Below are positions 25,501 through 40,500 of a stretch of DNA of 64,000 nucleotides, piece after piece (within the stretch, counting starts at the first letter, position 1; each line of letters begins with the position of its first letter). Origin of the DNA: Siphonodentalium dalli. Lineage: Eukaryota; Mollusca; Scaphopoda; Gadilida; Siphonodentaliidae. Where the stretch lies: positions 231,636,961 to 231,700,960 of the forward strand of contig CP136066.1 in the NCBI GenBank assembly GCA_032622095.1, given 5' to 3'. The notes below the pieces were generated by a model. That model made no database searches. It had not been told where the DNA came from and was given only the letters and a program-made list of their open reading frames with translations. The position numbers and the translations under genes are program-made.

Positions 25501-28500
25501 CACAAGGTGCTCATAAAATTAGAGATTACAAAAACTAAAACAATGAAAACGTGAATAGTCCATAATTTACCAATAATACCTAGCAAGGAGTATAGAAGTA
25601 CGCATGTCTAAGAATTTCAACAGTTAACACCAGTTTGAAGCATTGGAAAAAAGGAGGCATTATGCGCTCTGTCATCATACAGCATACAAAGCATGTAGAA
25701 ATTATTTATAGCGATGTATTACTGCTACTGCGTTAGCTGTCGAGTCTGTGTTTTAACCCTTTGAGTGCCAGGTCCGATTTTTGTATCAACACATATACCC
25801 TGTGCCAATGCATTCTCTTATATATGCGAGTCGACCATAGGTCGCCTCGCATATATAAGAGAATGCATTGGCTTTTTTTTCTTTCTTTTTTTTCACAATT
25901 TTTTACAATTTTAATATATTTTATTATATTCTTTAACAGACTTATTGTGTAGGTTTAGGGCCGATAATATCGGCCCCTGGCACTCAAAGGGTTAACAGGC
26001 TTTCCGCTAGTAGGGCAGGGGCTCCCTTTAAGGGTCCCATTCCCCCAGCCAATTTTTCCCCGTCTGTCATACCACAGGACATATTCCAGATGTATAAAGG
26101 TATAAAGATGTTTACTTCTCAAAGTACTAAGAAATTTAAATAGTTGACAACTTTATTTGACCGATCTAACACTAAAAGTTGGATCTCAGTATGTCTGTAG
26201 GCCGGAGCTAACATTCAACGTGCGGGGTCGATGATTTAGAATATAGAGTACACTTTATTTAGTTTTTAGCTCCAGGCAATAAATTTTCTTGTTTTTAAAG
26301 TTATTGCGGTTGATAGCGTAGTAACTTGGGTAGAAAAAGGATGCAAAACGATCAGCAAATCTACTCTCTGATTCTTCTATTGGCCGATACAACAAAAGTA
26401 GGTCCACTAGTGTTTCCACGACATTGAAAACATTGACTGCATTTTCCCCTCGGCGGATACAGGACACGTTCCCCAAAACCTGGCAGAAAGCAGTAACATT
26501 CCAAGCCTACTACAGAATATGCCGGCAAAAAGATAACAGTGTGTGAGCTCAAATCATTCCGCCATGGGAAAGATGTAATAGCAAAGAGCTAACAGTGTGT
26601 GAGCTCAAATCATTCCGCCATGGGAAAGATGTAATAGCAAAGAGCTAACAGTGTGTGAGCTCAAATCATTCCGCCATGGGAAAGATGTAATAGCAAAGAG
26701 CTAACAGTGTGTGAGCTCAAATCATTCCGCCATGGGAAATTCTTTGACAAAATGTGGAATCTACAGCAATGCCCTGAATAATCGACTCCTTAACCACAGC
26801 AGAATTATGGGTAACTTTTCAGGATTTCAGGATTTAGTCGGAAATATTGCTTGTTGCCATTCATCGGAAAGCTCTCACAGAGCTTTCCGATGAATGGCAA
26901 CAAGCCATATTTCCATCTAAATCCTGACAAGTTACCCATAATTCTGCTGTGGTTAAGGAGTCGATTATTTAGGGCATTACTGTAAATTGCGATTGCATTA
27001 AATTTGCCATAGTAAATTTTTCCTAATTTCACCCTCTGGGAAATTGGGAATCTCATTGTGCATAGGCCTCATCTTCTCTGGAAAGTTTCTTTATTATCAA
27101 ATTTCTATAGAAACATAGATTCTATTTCTTTTTTAGTTTAGTTTCTCTATATCCCCAAATTGGCAGACGATTCACTGCATAATCAGTTTACATCACAATA
27201 TTCACCATTTGGGAACTTCAATCTGAGTCTATGTCTCCCATAGCTGATGAGGCCATGCAGAATGAGGTTCCCAGATGGTGAATTTAGTGATGCTAGCCTG
27301 CTATGCAGGATAACGTCACTAAATCACCCTTTGGGCGGGGGGGGGGGGTTGGAAAAAAGTGACATGACAGTAGGCTGAATCAACTTTTTCCCGGCTCTTG
27401 GGTACCCACCACCCCCTGTATTTGAAGGAAAAAATATTTTTTCCAATTTCATGTGGGGTACCCACCCCCTTTTTACCTCCAAATCTGTAGTCTCACACCA
27501 TTTAAGCTTGATGGTAAAGTACCCTATTTCCATTTCTGGTTCTTCTAAGTCATTCCAACTTTTGTAATAACACGAAACAGGATCTAAAAAATAACCTGGA
27601 AAAACCCAAAATAACACACAGAATACATGTGCTGATCAGTAAATTATTGATTGTTTCATCCCAAAATATTGTCTGAGGTAGCTCATTATAAATGTAAACA
27701 AGTATAAAAGCATTAGTGTACCTTCTTTTCATCACAGCAAGTGTAACTTTAGATGTGTCCACCTGGCAATTAACTCTCCAACAATACAGGTATTCCGCTG
27801 AAATCCACCATGTATCACAAAACTAATTTTCATTTCCATGAGCTGAGTTGTTAGGCTAGGTACTGTGCTATAATAAACATGACTCTTAAAAACAAATATT
27901 TTTTTACCCTGTGCCAATGCATTCTCTTATATATGCGAGTCGACCATAGGTCGCCTCGCATATATAAGAGAATGCATTGGCCTAACAATTTTTTACAATT
28001 TTAATAATTTTTTCTTGTATTCTTTAAAAATTTTCTAATTTCACCCATACAGAGCCCCAGACAAACATGAGCAGACGACACTCTTCTATATGATTCTATA
28101 TATGTGTGGGGCTCCCTGCAGGGTAATGGATGTTTTTTATTTTATGTTCTAAAAATTGTAAGAAACATTTATTTAAAAAAAATGATAAAAAAATTGTTAG
28201 GCCAATGCATTCTCTTATATATGCGAGGCGACCTATGGTCGACTCGCATATATAAGAGAATGCATTGGCACAGGGTACAAAAATACTTGTTTTTAAGAGT
28301 CAAGCATTCAGACACATACATGTACGTGTAAATAGAAACTTGACAATAAGACAGTCATATAGAGTCTGCAGAATAGGCTCCAAGGAGGGTGAGTTTAGTG
28401 ATGCTACACAGCACATATAGTGGGCTATAGCATTACCAAATTCACCATATTACCCTCATTCTGTAGCTAGTTCTCCATGGTTGGTCGAGATCAAAATAAA

Positions 28501-31500
28501 ATGAGGTCATCAAAGGTTGAATTTGTAGATGCTATGCCGGGTGGTATCGCCAAATTCGCCCTCTGCAGACCTCGATCATTTTGCTGATGACCAGCACATT
28601 ATTTTTAAATTGCATATATATTAAGTTATATTATATTTTCTCTCCCTTCTTTTCACTGGTCTGTTCTGATTCTGTTTATTACACTTAGCAGCCTTCTCCA
28701 TATCTACACATTAAAGTTCTATGTATGCTCACCCAATCTTTTATCTGGGTCCCACCATCTCAAGATTGTTATCTCAGTGATATGCATTGTTGCAGTCTAC
28801 AGTCTCATGTCCGAGTTCCGATACAATTTTGATCTGGTCTGATCAGGTATAATGAGTAAATATTAATGCTATAAATGAATAGCTTTTTTCATTTTATTTA
28901 CATTAAAGTTTATTCATGTGCTACATAACTGTCCATTTTCATCTGGAACCAGTAGCATTAGTACATGGCAATGTGATCGGATGTAAAAGGCGAATTCCTG
29001 AGAGTTGGTTCGTAATCTGGATTTCTGAGAAGCATCATGCCTATATCCACACTAACTACCCCCCTAAGCACTGCCCTAAGTGTCATAAACACCTTAACAA
29101 TGATGATGAACACTTTGAGGCAATTATATTGCAGAATTGTTGTAAGAGTAAAACATTGCGACCACTCAGGAAAAAAGTTACTTTTTCGCAGCTGAACCAC
29201 CCACCCACCCCGGCCTACTGTATGGAAAAAAGTGGATGACCCCCCCCCCCCTGCTTTGGGGACCTCATTCAGCAAACGACAGGTGCACTAAACATCAGGC
29301 TTGGTGAGAAATCTAAGACATTCATCTCAAACCTCACTGATAAAGTTTAATGTTTAACCCACAGGGAGCCTCACACAGATGGAAGCATGCACTACAGAGC
29401 TTCGTCTGCTCCAGTCTGTGTGGGGCTCTCTACGGGTTTATATACACACTAAACATCAGGCTTGGTGAGAAATCTAAGACATCCATCTCAAACCTCACTG
29501 ATAAAGTTTAATGTTTAACCCACAGGGAGCCTCACACAGATGGAAGCATGCACTGCAGAGCTTCGTCTGCTCCAGTCTGTGTGGGGCTCTCTACGGGTTT
29601 ATATACACACTAAAATCAGGCTTGGTCAGTAATGTAAGACATCCATATCAAACCTCACTGATAAAGTTTAATGTTTAACCCACAGGGAGCCTCACACAGA
29701 TGGAAGCTTCGTCTGCTCCAGTCTATGTGGGGCTCTCTATGGGTTACACGCACTAAATTCAGGCATGCAAATACTTCAGCAGTGTTCACACTGGCCCAAA
29801 TTTTTCTTGAGCCACCACCTTAGCCACTTGTGAATGTTTTTGAGCCACTTTTCATTTACTTGAGCCACATTTTTTCAAACCATATTTTTTGAGCCACTTT
29901 GATTTAAACATATTCAAAGAACACAAGCTAATTAACTCAAATATTTATTCTAATATAATATAACAGTATCTGGTAGGTAAAACAACAACAAAATTAATAA
30001 TCAAACATTGAAAATCCTGCTAGATTTTACATCGGCCCATTTATTAAATGCTTTACCAAAATTAAAGTCTATCATTGGAGGGCCTTCAATTGCACAGTCG
30101 ACACGGGTGGAATATTGCAGACCTCCAAAACGCTGGTCCCGTACTGGGTCAATTCAAAAGAAATCTTATTGAAGATTATTATATATATTTTAGACAGAGT
30201 CTCACTGACGAATGTTCAAAAAAAGGAAGTAATAAGTTACGAACATACCGACTTTTCAAACTTAAGTACGAAATAGAACCTTATCTTCTTCACACAACAT
30301 CAATAGAAAATAGAATCGTTTTCACTAGACTGCGAATAAGTAATCATAAATTGGCTATTGAAAAGGGATGCCACACACAACCGCCGACGGCAGTGGAACA
30401 AAGGTTTTGTATATTTTGTTCCAATAATGCTATTGAAGACGAAAAGCATTTTCTTTTAGAGTGCAGCGCTTACCGCACACAACGTCTCGAGCTCACAAAC
30501 CTTATGAAGACACAGTTCTCAGACTTTGAAAGCATGACCCAAACTGAACAGCTTGTCAAAATCTTATCCAACAATGTGTCAAATACATGCACTTCAATTT
30601 GTCATATGATCCGAAGATTATTCTCCGGACGTGATGAGCATCGTATCATAAATCAATGAACAAATACAGAATAGATGATCCATTGCACATTCAGCTTGAC
30701 CTTATATTAATATCATTTATTATACTGTTCAATACACAATGTACAATTATATGTTATTATGTATGCATACTGTCCTTATAAGGATGTTTTTGCGAATTAA
30801 ACTTATCTTATCTTATCTTATCTTATCTTATCTTATATAGTGTTTATGCAAAGTCTGATATAGGATATGTGTTCTTTCTTTGTTTCACTAATGTTTGGCG
30901 ATGTGAAAGCAATACAATGAATGTGTGTTTTTATCTAGTAGAAGTAGAAATCCCATTCACTGTACCTGATACAATTACAACCAGCAGCTGTTAGATAAGC
31001 CGAGAATCAATTAGCGAGTGCTTTCTTTCAGATTGTCAGCATAATTGTTAAACATAATCTGTCCAACCACAGTTAATTTAACCCTTTACCCAACAGAACT
31101 GCCCTGTGCCAATGCATTCTCTTATATATGCGAGTCGACCATAGGTCGCCTCGCATATATAAGAGAATGCATTGGCTTAACACATATTAAAAATGATAAA
31201 ATTGTCAAAGAATGTAGAAAAATATTATAAAAATTGTTAAAAAATGTAAGAAAAAATTATAAAATTGTTTTTTTAGGCCAATGCATTCTATGGTCGACTC
31301 GCATATATAAGAGAATGCATTGGCACAGGGCATAACTGTAACCATCACATTGTTAAACTTAATCTGTCTGATGGCAGTTAATGTAAGAACCACACACCCA
31401 AATTCTTTATGAGCCACTTTCTTTAGCCACTAGAACATTTTGTTGAGCCACTTTTGTTTTTCTTTCGCAATTTGTGAAATTTGCTCACGGCAGCTTGAAC

Positions 31501-34500
31501 ACTGTACTTCAGTTAAGATGCAATTAGATAATTCTATTGTCAATTGGTATGGTAATGCATTTCACATGTGGGCAGGTATCGGTTTCTGACAAATAAAATC
31601 GTTACTCTCAGTGGGATAATTATTATAACAATACCTTTCCTCACTCTATAGAATACAGGTAAACCATAGAATACAGGTAAACGCTCGAAGCTTTCTATTG
31701 AACATTGTCTATGAAAAGCACTGACCCTATACCCAGGCTATCTGTAACAGATTTTGTGTTTCCCCAATATTTTTATGGCTGGGTAGGTACATGTAGGTAG
31801 AATCAATTAGCAATTTTTTTTCACCTGTCCGTCCGATGTCTGTTCATCTCATAACTTGAACAGTAGTGCTCGGATCTCAATGAAATTAGGTATGGATGTT
31901 CACTACTATGAGGAAATTAAATAGAGGGTTCCATCGTTTTGTACAGGTTTTCCATTCTAGAGTTATTCATCTTTGTTTATCTGGATATGTTGGCTTTTTG
32001 GTCTATCTGGTGTCTGTTCATGTCGTAACTTCAACAGTTGTGCTGGGATCTCAATGAAATTTGGTATGGATGTTCACTACTATGAGGACATTCAATAGAG
32101 GGTTCCATTGTTCTGTTCCGCTTTTCCATTTTAGAGTTATTCATCTTTGTTTATCTGGAAATGTTGGCTGTTTGGTCTATCCGATGTCTGTTCAGGTCAT
32201 AACTTGAACAGTAATACTCGGATCTCAATGAAATTTTGTATGGATGTTCACTACTATGGGGACATTTAATGGCACATTCAACTGTTTTGTTTTGGTTTTT
32301 TGTTCTAAAGTTATTCATTTTTGTTTATATGAAAATGCCGATTTTTGGGTCCATCTGTCTGAGTATAGCAGTCATAAGTTATAGATATGCCCACACTAGG
32401 CAGTATGCCACAAGGGGGTATACCGGATGGCAGTCCATCTCTTGTTTGTAACTACACTCAGATTCAGCACTCCTCATTACACTGTTGAATTTCCTTTCCT
32501 TTTCTGATTGCTGTACATGTAAATGCTTACCGAGTTACTCCACAATATAATCTGCTGTCTAAACTACTCTAGTTGTCTGATGTCTACAGTATACTCAATA
32601 TACAGTAATGCCCTAAGTAATCGACCCCTTAACCACAGCAGAATTATGGGTAACTTTTCAGGATTTAGTCGGAAATATGGCTTGTTGCCATTCATCGGAA
32701 AGCCATAATTCTGCTGTGGTTAAGGGGTCGATTACTTAGGGCATTATTGTATGGTGTGTTTATATGCCTCATTTCACTGAAGAACAAACACGATTGATAA
32801 TATATTCAGTTTTCAGTTTTAAAGTATACTAAATTTATTCGTAAATGTTTAAGCACTGGTCTACCTATCAAGATATAAAAAAAATTGCAACTCACATGGG
32901 GACCAAAGTTTGTGCACTAAATACATGGTCGCTATATCTGCACTGCCATGACATATGTGTTTGATAGATATACAAAAAGGTAGGTAGGTAAAAACAATTT
33001 CCCCTCTCCCAACCCATAATTTTGCGCCTGCGTAGGTAGGTACATTAAAGTTTCTATTTATCCCCAAATTGGCAGACAACACCTTGCATAATCTAGGTTC
33101 CCAATGGTGTACATCATAATATTCACCATTTGGGAACTTCAATCTGAGGCTATGTCTCCCATAACAGATGAGGTCCCAAGCGGGTGAATTTGGTGATGCT
33201 AGCCCATTGAGCTAAACTCAGGCAATTTGTATAATAAAAATTTATATTTCAATAAAAAATCGCTGCTGGTAAAAAATTATTGAAAAAACAGACGATTATA
33301 ATTTTTGAGTCATCAGCAATAAATGGGTCGGTCGAGAGAGGGGAAACATACAATCTTTATTTATGGCCACAAACACCATGATGCCATTTCCATCCAATAT
33401 AAACCCCATGTTTTATTGCAATTTGTGTGTACAGTAATGCTCTTAAGTAATCGACTCCTTAACCACAGCAGAATTATGGGTCATTTTTCAGGATTTAGCA
33501 GGATTTAGTCGGAAATATGGCTTGTTGCCATTCACCGGAAAGCCCTCAGTGAGAGCTTTCCGAGGAATGGCAAAAAGCCATATTTCCGACTAAATAATGA
33601 GAAGTTACCCATAATTCTACTGTGGTTAAGCAGTCGATTATTTAGGGCATTACTGTAGGTTAAGTGCGACTTTGATAATCACCACACTAATAATTGATGT
33701 CGATTTGTTCGTTAGGGTCTCAGATTCTACCTGCTCATAAAATTGATTATTGTCCATATGGGACCGTTCTCACAAGTTTATACAGGCGAAACAAATGGAC
33801 AATGTTTATCTCATATATGCTATCAATCAATTCTTCTCACTATATAGATCTTTTCTTTTGAGGGGGAAAAAACATTTTGATGAGAATCTGTGTGGTATGT
33901 TCTCTTCGATGAGGAACTTCAGGATATACATTTTATGAATCCGGTATCCTAAGAATCCTCAGTATACATAGTAATGGCATGTACTGTAATGCACTAAATA
34001 ATCGACTCCTTGACTACAGCAGAATTATGGGTAACTTTTCAGGATTTAGTCGGAAATATGGCTTGTTGCCATTCATCGGAAAGCTCTCAGTGAGAGCTTT
34101 CTGATGAATGGCAACAAGCCATATTTACGACTAAATCCTGAAAAGTTACCCATAATTCTGCTGTGGTTTAGGAGTCGATTATTTAGGGCATTACTGTACA
34201 TAGTAATGCCATGTAGCCTCCTTTTGTAGTGGGCTGTTTTACATATTGGATTCTTACTAAATTTCTCAGTCATAATCCTATCACTGACTTTTATGGTTCC
34301 AAGATGTAAATAACCACACTTCAAAAGAAGGCTACATGTCATTACTTATAATGTATATACAGCAATGGCCTAAATAATTGACTCCTTAACCACAGAAGAA
34401 TTATGGGTAACTTTTCAGGAATTAGTCGAAATTATGGCTTGTTGACATTCATTGGAAAGCTCTCAGTGAGAGCTTCTCAGTGAGAGCTTTCCAATGAATT

Positions 34501-37500
34501 GCAACAAGCCAAATCCTGAAAAGTTACCCATAATTCTGCTGTGGTTAAGGATTCAATTATTTAGGCAATTACTGTACATGGCGTTACTTATAATGTATAT
34601 AATGAGGAATCTTATCATACTGGATTTATAAAAGGATATCACCATAGGATTCATGTTTACAACTGTGCCTATAAATCAACAAGGAAACTGCACTGCACTG
34701 CAAGACTAGACATATGGCTGCTGTCAATTTGATTGGAATTAGTTCATAAGGAATTAGTTCATAAGTCCAGTGTCTGAGTGACATAAAAAGTGAAGTGTTC
34801 TGGATGATGTTGGGCGTTGTACATTGTGATTTTAATTTCTATGGATGATGACGAGGATAAAAAAGAGAAGTTTTTTGACTGCCTCTGCTTTGTATATTGG
34901 ATATGTTTTTCGATGGTGTTATACATCCTCGCATGGGCTTTAGAGATTGACGTTTGATTGGCTGATTTCTTGTATCATCTGATGAAGGTTGAAGTAAGAT
35001 TGTACGTGTAAGAAATGAATTCATATTTATCCACCGCTCACTACCTCTATTGCCTACATAAAGCCTGCCTAATAAACATTACTTTTATTACGTCAAAGTA
35101 GCTTTATTAGGTCAACGTAGCTCTATTAGGTTAAAACTACTTTCATGACGTATTTACATATGTGATAGTTATAAGTCTCAGTTACCCTGTGCCAAAGCAT
35201 TCTCTTATATATGCAAGTCAACCATAGGTCGCCTGGCATATATAAGAGAATGCATTGGCCTAACAATTTTTTATCATTTATTATTTTTTACAATTTTAAT
35301 AATTTGTTCTTATATTCTTTAAATAACAATTTTATAATTTCACCCATACAGAACCCCAGACAAACATGAGCAGACGACACTCTTCTATATGCTTCTATAA
35401 ATGTTTGGGGCTCCCTGCAGGGTTATTGACACTCTGGATGTTTTTTATTTTATGTCCTAAAAATTGTTAAAGAATGTAAGAAAAATTTATTAAAAAAAAG
35501 ATAAAAAATTGTTAGGCCAATGCATTCTCTTATATATGTGAGGCGACCTATGGTCGACTCGCATATATAAGAGAATGCATTGGCACAGGGTATAGTTATA
35601 TGTGATAGTTATGAGTCTCAGTTTTGCTTATTTGTGCTTTTCTATGCCGTAATAAATGATTAAATGATGAGAAAAACCAGTTCTTAAAATTTGATGAGAA
35701 TCATGATGATGATTCTCATTTTGATTATCGTAAAAACACTTAAACCCTTTCTATTCTGAATGGACTCTCCCATCAGTTATAAAAGTATACATCGGAATGG
35801 TCTGTTATTCATTTGGAGGGATGTTCAGTGAATAAAAGCAGACGAAAGACAGATGAACAGATAATACAAGTGCAGATGGATTTCTATTAATTGATGGAAA
35901 TGTTCTTATTCCATGGTCGTTTTTAGCTCAACTTAAAGGTGGATTATCTCTTTAACCTTTTGAGTGCCAGGTCGATTTTTGTATCAACCCATATACCCTG
36001 TGCCAATGCATTCTCTTATATATGCGAGTCAACCATAGGCATATATAAGAGAATGCATTGGCCTAACAATTTTTTTTTTTTAACAATTTTTTACAATTTT
36101 AATAATTTATTCTTATATTCTTTAACAGACTTATTTTGTAGGTTTAGGGCCGATGAGATCGGCCCCTGGCACTCAAAGGGTTAAATAAAAAAATTTAAAT
36201 AGTTGCGTGGGTTAAAATAATAATAATGAATTGACGACCCCTGTCCGGAAATGCTTCTATCAATTAATATTGATTTTATTTAAATTGTGCGAGAATCAAT
36301 ATATAGCCATTGTATGGTCGACTCGCATATATAAGATAATGCATCGGCACAGGGTAAACTATACTGTATAATCAATAACTGTACTTACAGATTAGCACAA
36401 GATGATGACAGTGATGAAGAAGAGGATCACATAGACAGAACTCAACAGCGAATCAATAGGAAGAAGAAGTCTCAAAACCAGCACGAAAATGTCGCTCAGA
36501 CAATATTTGTCGGAAACCTTCCTCTCGGCTGTAAGAAAAATGTGAGTGTCATTCAGATATGTCAGCAATTTATTGACGTTGCCACAACCTACAGTAATGC
36601 CCTAAGTAATCGACTCCTTAATATGGCTTGTTGCCATTCATCGGAAAGCTCTCCTCGAGAGATTTCCGATGAATGGCAACAAGCCATATTTCCGACTAAA
36701 TCCTGAAAAGTTACCCATAATTCTGCTGTGTTTAAGGAGTCGATTACTTAAGGTATTACTGTATACTGCCTTTACTGCGTACACAGCATGTTTCCTATAG
36801 ACCAAGTATTCTTGGTCCACAACAGCTCTGGATATATCGTTTCAACCAAGTCTTGTTCCGTTACTCTTCTATAACAGAGTTTACGCCCATAATTTTGGGC
36901 TGGAGTTATTTTGCTTGCATGTCTTTTGATTTATAGTCGAATAGATGCTTTGTGTATATGAACAAGGGAAGAGCAGGCCTTTCCCAAACAGGATTATATC
37001 TATATATATATTTGCGACTGTCTGTCTGTCTGGCTGTCTGTCTGTGTTCTATTGAAATTCACAGGGGACCACCTAGATGGCACAAATGGGGTCTAATAGG
37101 GGTAACTTTTTACGAGAAAGATAATGCTGAGGGTTAGAATTTTCTAAAGTAACACCGTTGTTGTCAGGAGCAGAAAAGGGGGAGGTGCAGCAAAAAAATT
37201 GTCGCCGATTGCCATCAAACTTATATATAATCATCACCATAATATGAGGAATCTAATGGTGTGATTTAAATATGTCAAAAGTCGCGCATTCGCGTCAGGG
37301 ATGCCCGGAAGGGGAGAGGGGCACCAAAATTGATCAAAATAATTTTAGCGCCGAATTCCACCAAATTGATGCATATTCTTCTGAGATCTTCTCCATGATA
37401 CAAGGAATCTTATTGTGTGATTTAAAGACACCAAATTGGTGTCGTTGGGATGAGAGATTTGGGGGTCAGTTTAGTCACTGATTGCCACCAAACTTATACA

Positions 37501-40500
37501 AATTCATCCCCATGCTATGAGGTGTCTAATGGTGTGGCTTAAAGCTGTCAAAAGTGGCGTAATTCGAGTCAGGGGTGCACTGAAAATTGATACACAATAT
37601 TTTAGTGCCAATTTCCACCAAATTGATACACATTCTTATCCATGATATGAGGAATCTAATCGTGTGATTTTAAAGACGTCATATTGGTGCTGCTTTGGTG
37701 AGAGATGGGGGTGGGCACTAAATTTGATAAAAAAAAATTTAGTCTCGGATCAGCACCAAACTTACAAATAATAATCTCCATGATATCAGGAGTCTAATAA
37801 TGTGGTTTAAAGATGTCAAAAGTGGTGCCATTCGAATCAGGGGTGCCTAGAGGGTGAGAGGGACACAAACATTGATAAACAATATGTTTAGCGCCGATTT
37901 CCACCTGATTGATACATATTCTTCTCTGTGATACGAATAATCCAATCGTGTGGTTTAAATGCACCGAATTGTTGCCTTTTGGCCCTAAATTTTATACGAA
38001 TTTGTATACTCGCCAATTTTCATAAATTTTATATATATTCATCTCTATAATGAGTCTAAATGTGTGGTTAATGATGTCAAAAGTGGCGTCGCTTGAGTCC
38101 GAAATAAGGACGGGAGGGTCACCAAAAACTGATGTTTAGTACCAATTACCATCAAACTCATACACGTTCTTCTCAAATGATACAATAAATCAAATATTTG
38201 CGAATATATGTCTGTGTTCTATATATAACTTTAAGGGTACAATCAAGATGGCACCAAGGCGGTCTAACAGGGGTAACTTTTTACGAGTAAGATAACTAGT
38301 GCGGGTTAAAATTTTCTAAAGTGACGTTGTTGGTGTCAGGGGAGGGGCTATTTTTAGCGCAGATTTCGACCAAATTGATATATTATTCTTCTCCGTGATC
38401 CGAGGAATATATCTGTGTGATTTAAAGATGCGAAATTGGTGTCGTTTGGGTGAGAGATGGGGGGGGGGTGATAACTATGATAAGAATTTGTTTAGTTGCC
38501 GATTACCGCCAAACTTATATATAATCATCTCCATTATATAATCCATGCATGAGTCTAATAGACGTGGTTTAAATATGACCTAAGTGGCACGGGTCAAGTC
38601 TTGCATAAGGGGAGTTGCACCCAAGTATATTGAGCACTAATTCCACCAAATTAATGCACGTTCTTCTCTAATGATATGATGAATTACATCACATTTGGGG
38701 TCGTTTGGGTCATGGATGGTGAGAGGAGATTCACTAAGATTGTTTAATTCGCCGATATCCAACAAAGTTATATAATTATAGTCATTTACCAGGTCATCTC
38801 CATGTCGTTCTAAGGAGATTTTGGTATTCTAATTTCACAATCTCGACAAATGGTGACCGAATTAAGTCACAATTATATCTTCTCAACTGTCATATTTATA
38901 TGGGGTTGGAAATCAGGGCATTCCTATAATGATCTAGCAACACAGATACATAGAATAAAGCATTAAAAGTATATTTATATCAATCTATTTCGTCAGAGGA
39001 TTTCATATTAGAATGGCTCATGTATATATTATAACACGATTCAGCCTGTCGAATTCAATATAGTTTCCACAAAAAAAGTTACAGAGATATGGAAATGTAG
39101 AGCAGGCCTGTTCAAAAATAGTGGTCACATGCAGTGCGCAGTCAAATATGGTTACTTCTGAGATAAAGGAAAACGCATTTCTTTTAAACTGAAATGATTA
39201 GCCAGTATATAGCACCAGAACAGAGGAGCACCTGGACATATTTTAAAACATCTGTTTCTTCATGAAGATAGGATGAACTAGATTGATTGATTGATTGATA
39301 CATCTCTATGTAAAACACAATTGTCGTCTTTTATTTTTTCGAACTAATATGTTTATGATGTTCATGTTTGATGATATAACGTCTAAAGTTGTAAATAAAT
39401 AAATACTTCTTTATTGGTGGGATGAATTAAACGCGATAAACAGAATGATAATCGCTCCGACCTGACAAATATTCCATGTGTAAGAATCATGTTTTGTGAT
39501 GCCATTTGGATATACAATTTATGAGAATACGTGTAAGGCCAAAAAAAAAACATGTCTGTTTCCGATAACATGGGGAAAATTTTCCAGGTAGGCAGGCAGG
39601 GTTTTTTTTTTTTTTACATTTTTTTTTTTTTTTTTAACCGGCCATTTGAAAGTGATAAAATAGTGTAGTACACTCTATTAACATGTATTATAAAATTGGC
39701 ATGCTTTTATACATGCTAACTGGTAATATATTATGCAGCTTGCTGGACTATTATGTCATGTATTTGGGTGTTAAAGATATTTTCTAGCTCTAGTATGTGC
39801 TCCAGTGTGAAAATTCAATGTATTAGGCTATGGCCATGGGTTTAGAGTTATTCCTCTTACATACATGTAGTCCATGCAGATACCAGCCCACAATGCAACA
39901 GTAGCATCTGATACCTTTATTTACAAATTACATGTGACCAGAACAATGTTACTGACTGTTCTTGGATATGCAGGAATAAACATGTTTTGTTCCAATCTTC
40001 CCCTGAATATCTCTGGTGTAGATTGGGCCTGAGGTTACACATTTTATGCCATTCTATTCATCACTGCCGACGAAATTTTCCAGGTGTTGGTGTTGACAGA
40101 GATCGTTGTATGGAATAAATACTTGCCATTGCAATAAAACCTATTGTATTTTCATCCCCTCTTATTTCTCTTCATAGATGATCATTATTTTTCAGTGACA
40201 ACTTGTCCATATTACCAAAATCACTAACTTGTATTGTGGTTTCAAGTCACCTATTTCCGACTTATTTTGTTTCAATCCCGGAAAGTTTTAAATAGCAGAA
40301 TTGATTACCTGCCAACTTTCAGTGTAATTAACAGCAAGTTATCAAATAATCCTTACATGCAGTACATGTATGCACATCAGATGATCAGAAATGTGTGTTC
40401 AATACTTGCATACAGTGCGAGTTGTTTCTATCAGTGGAACATTGTATCTGCTAGTTGGTCGGAAAACATCAAAGAGAGTCTGTCGTAAATAGTTACACAG

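Noticed and set aside
28916-29275. Opposed 105-107-codon ORFs
   Set aside because: They are mirror shadows of each other, run through a C tract, and show no known domain or splice context.
30801-30838. Independent microsatellite
   Set aside because: It directly follows the LINE 3' UTR and is better explained as the element's tail.
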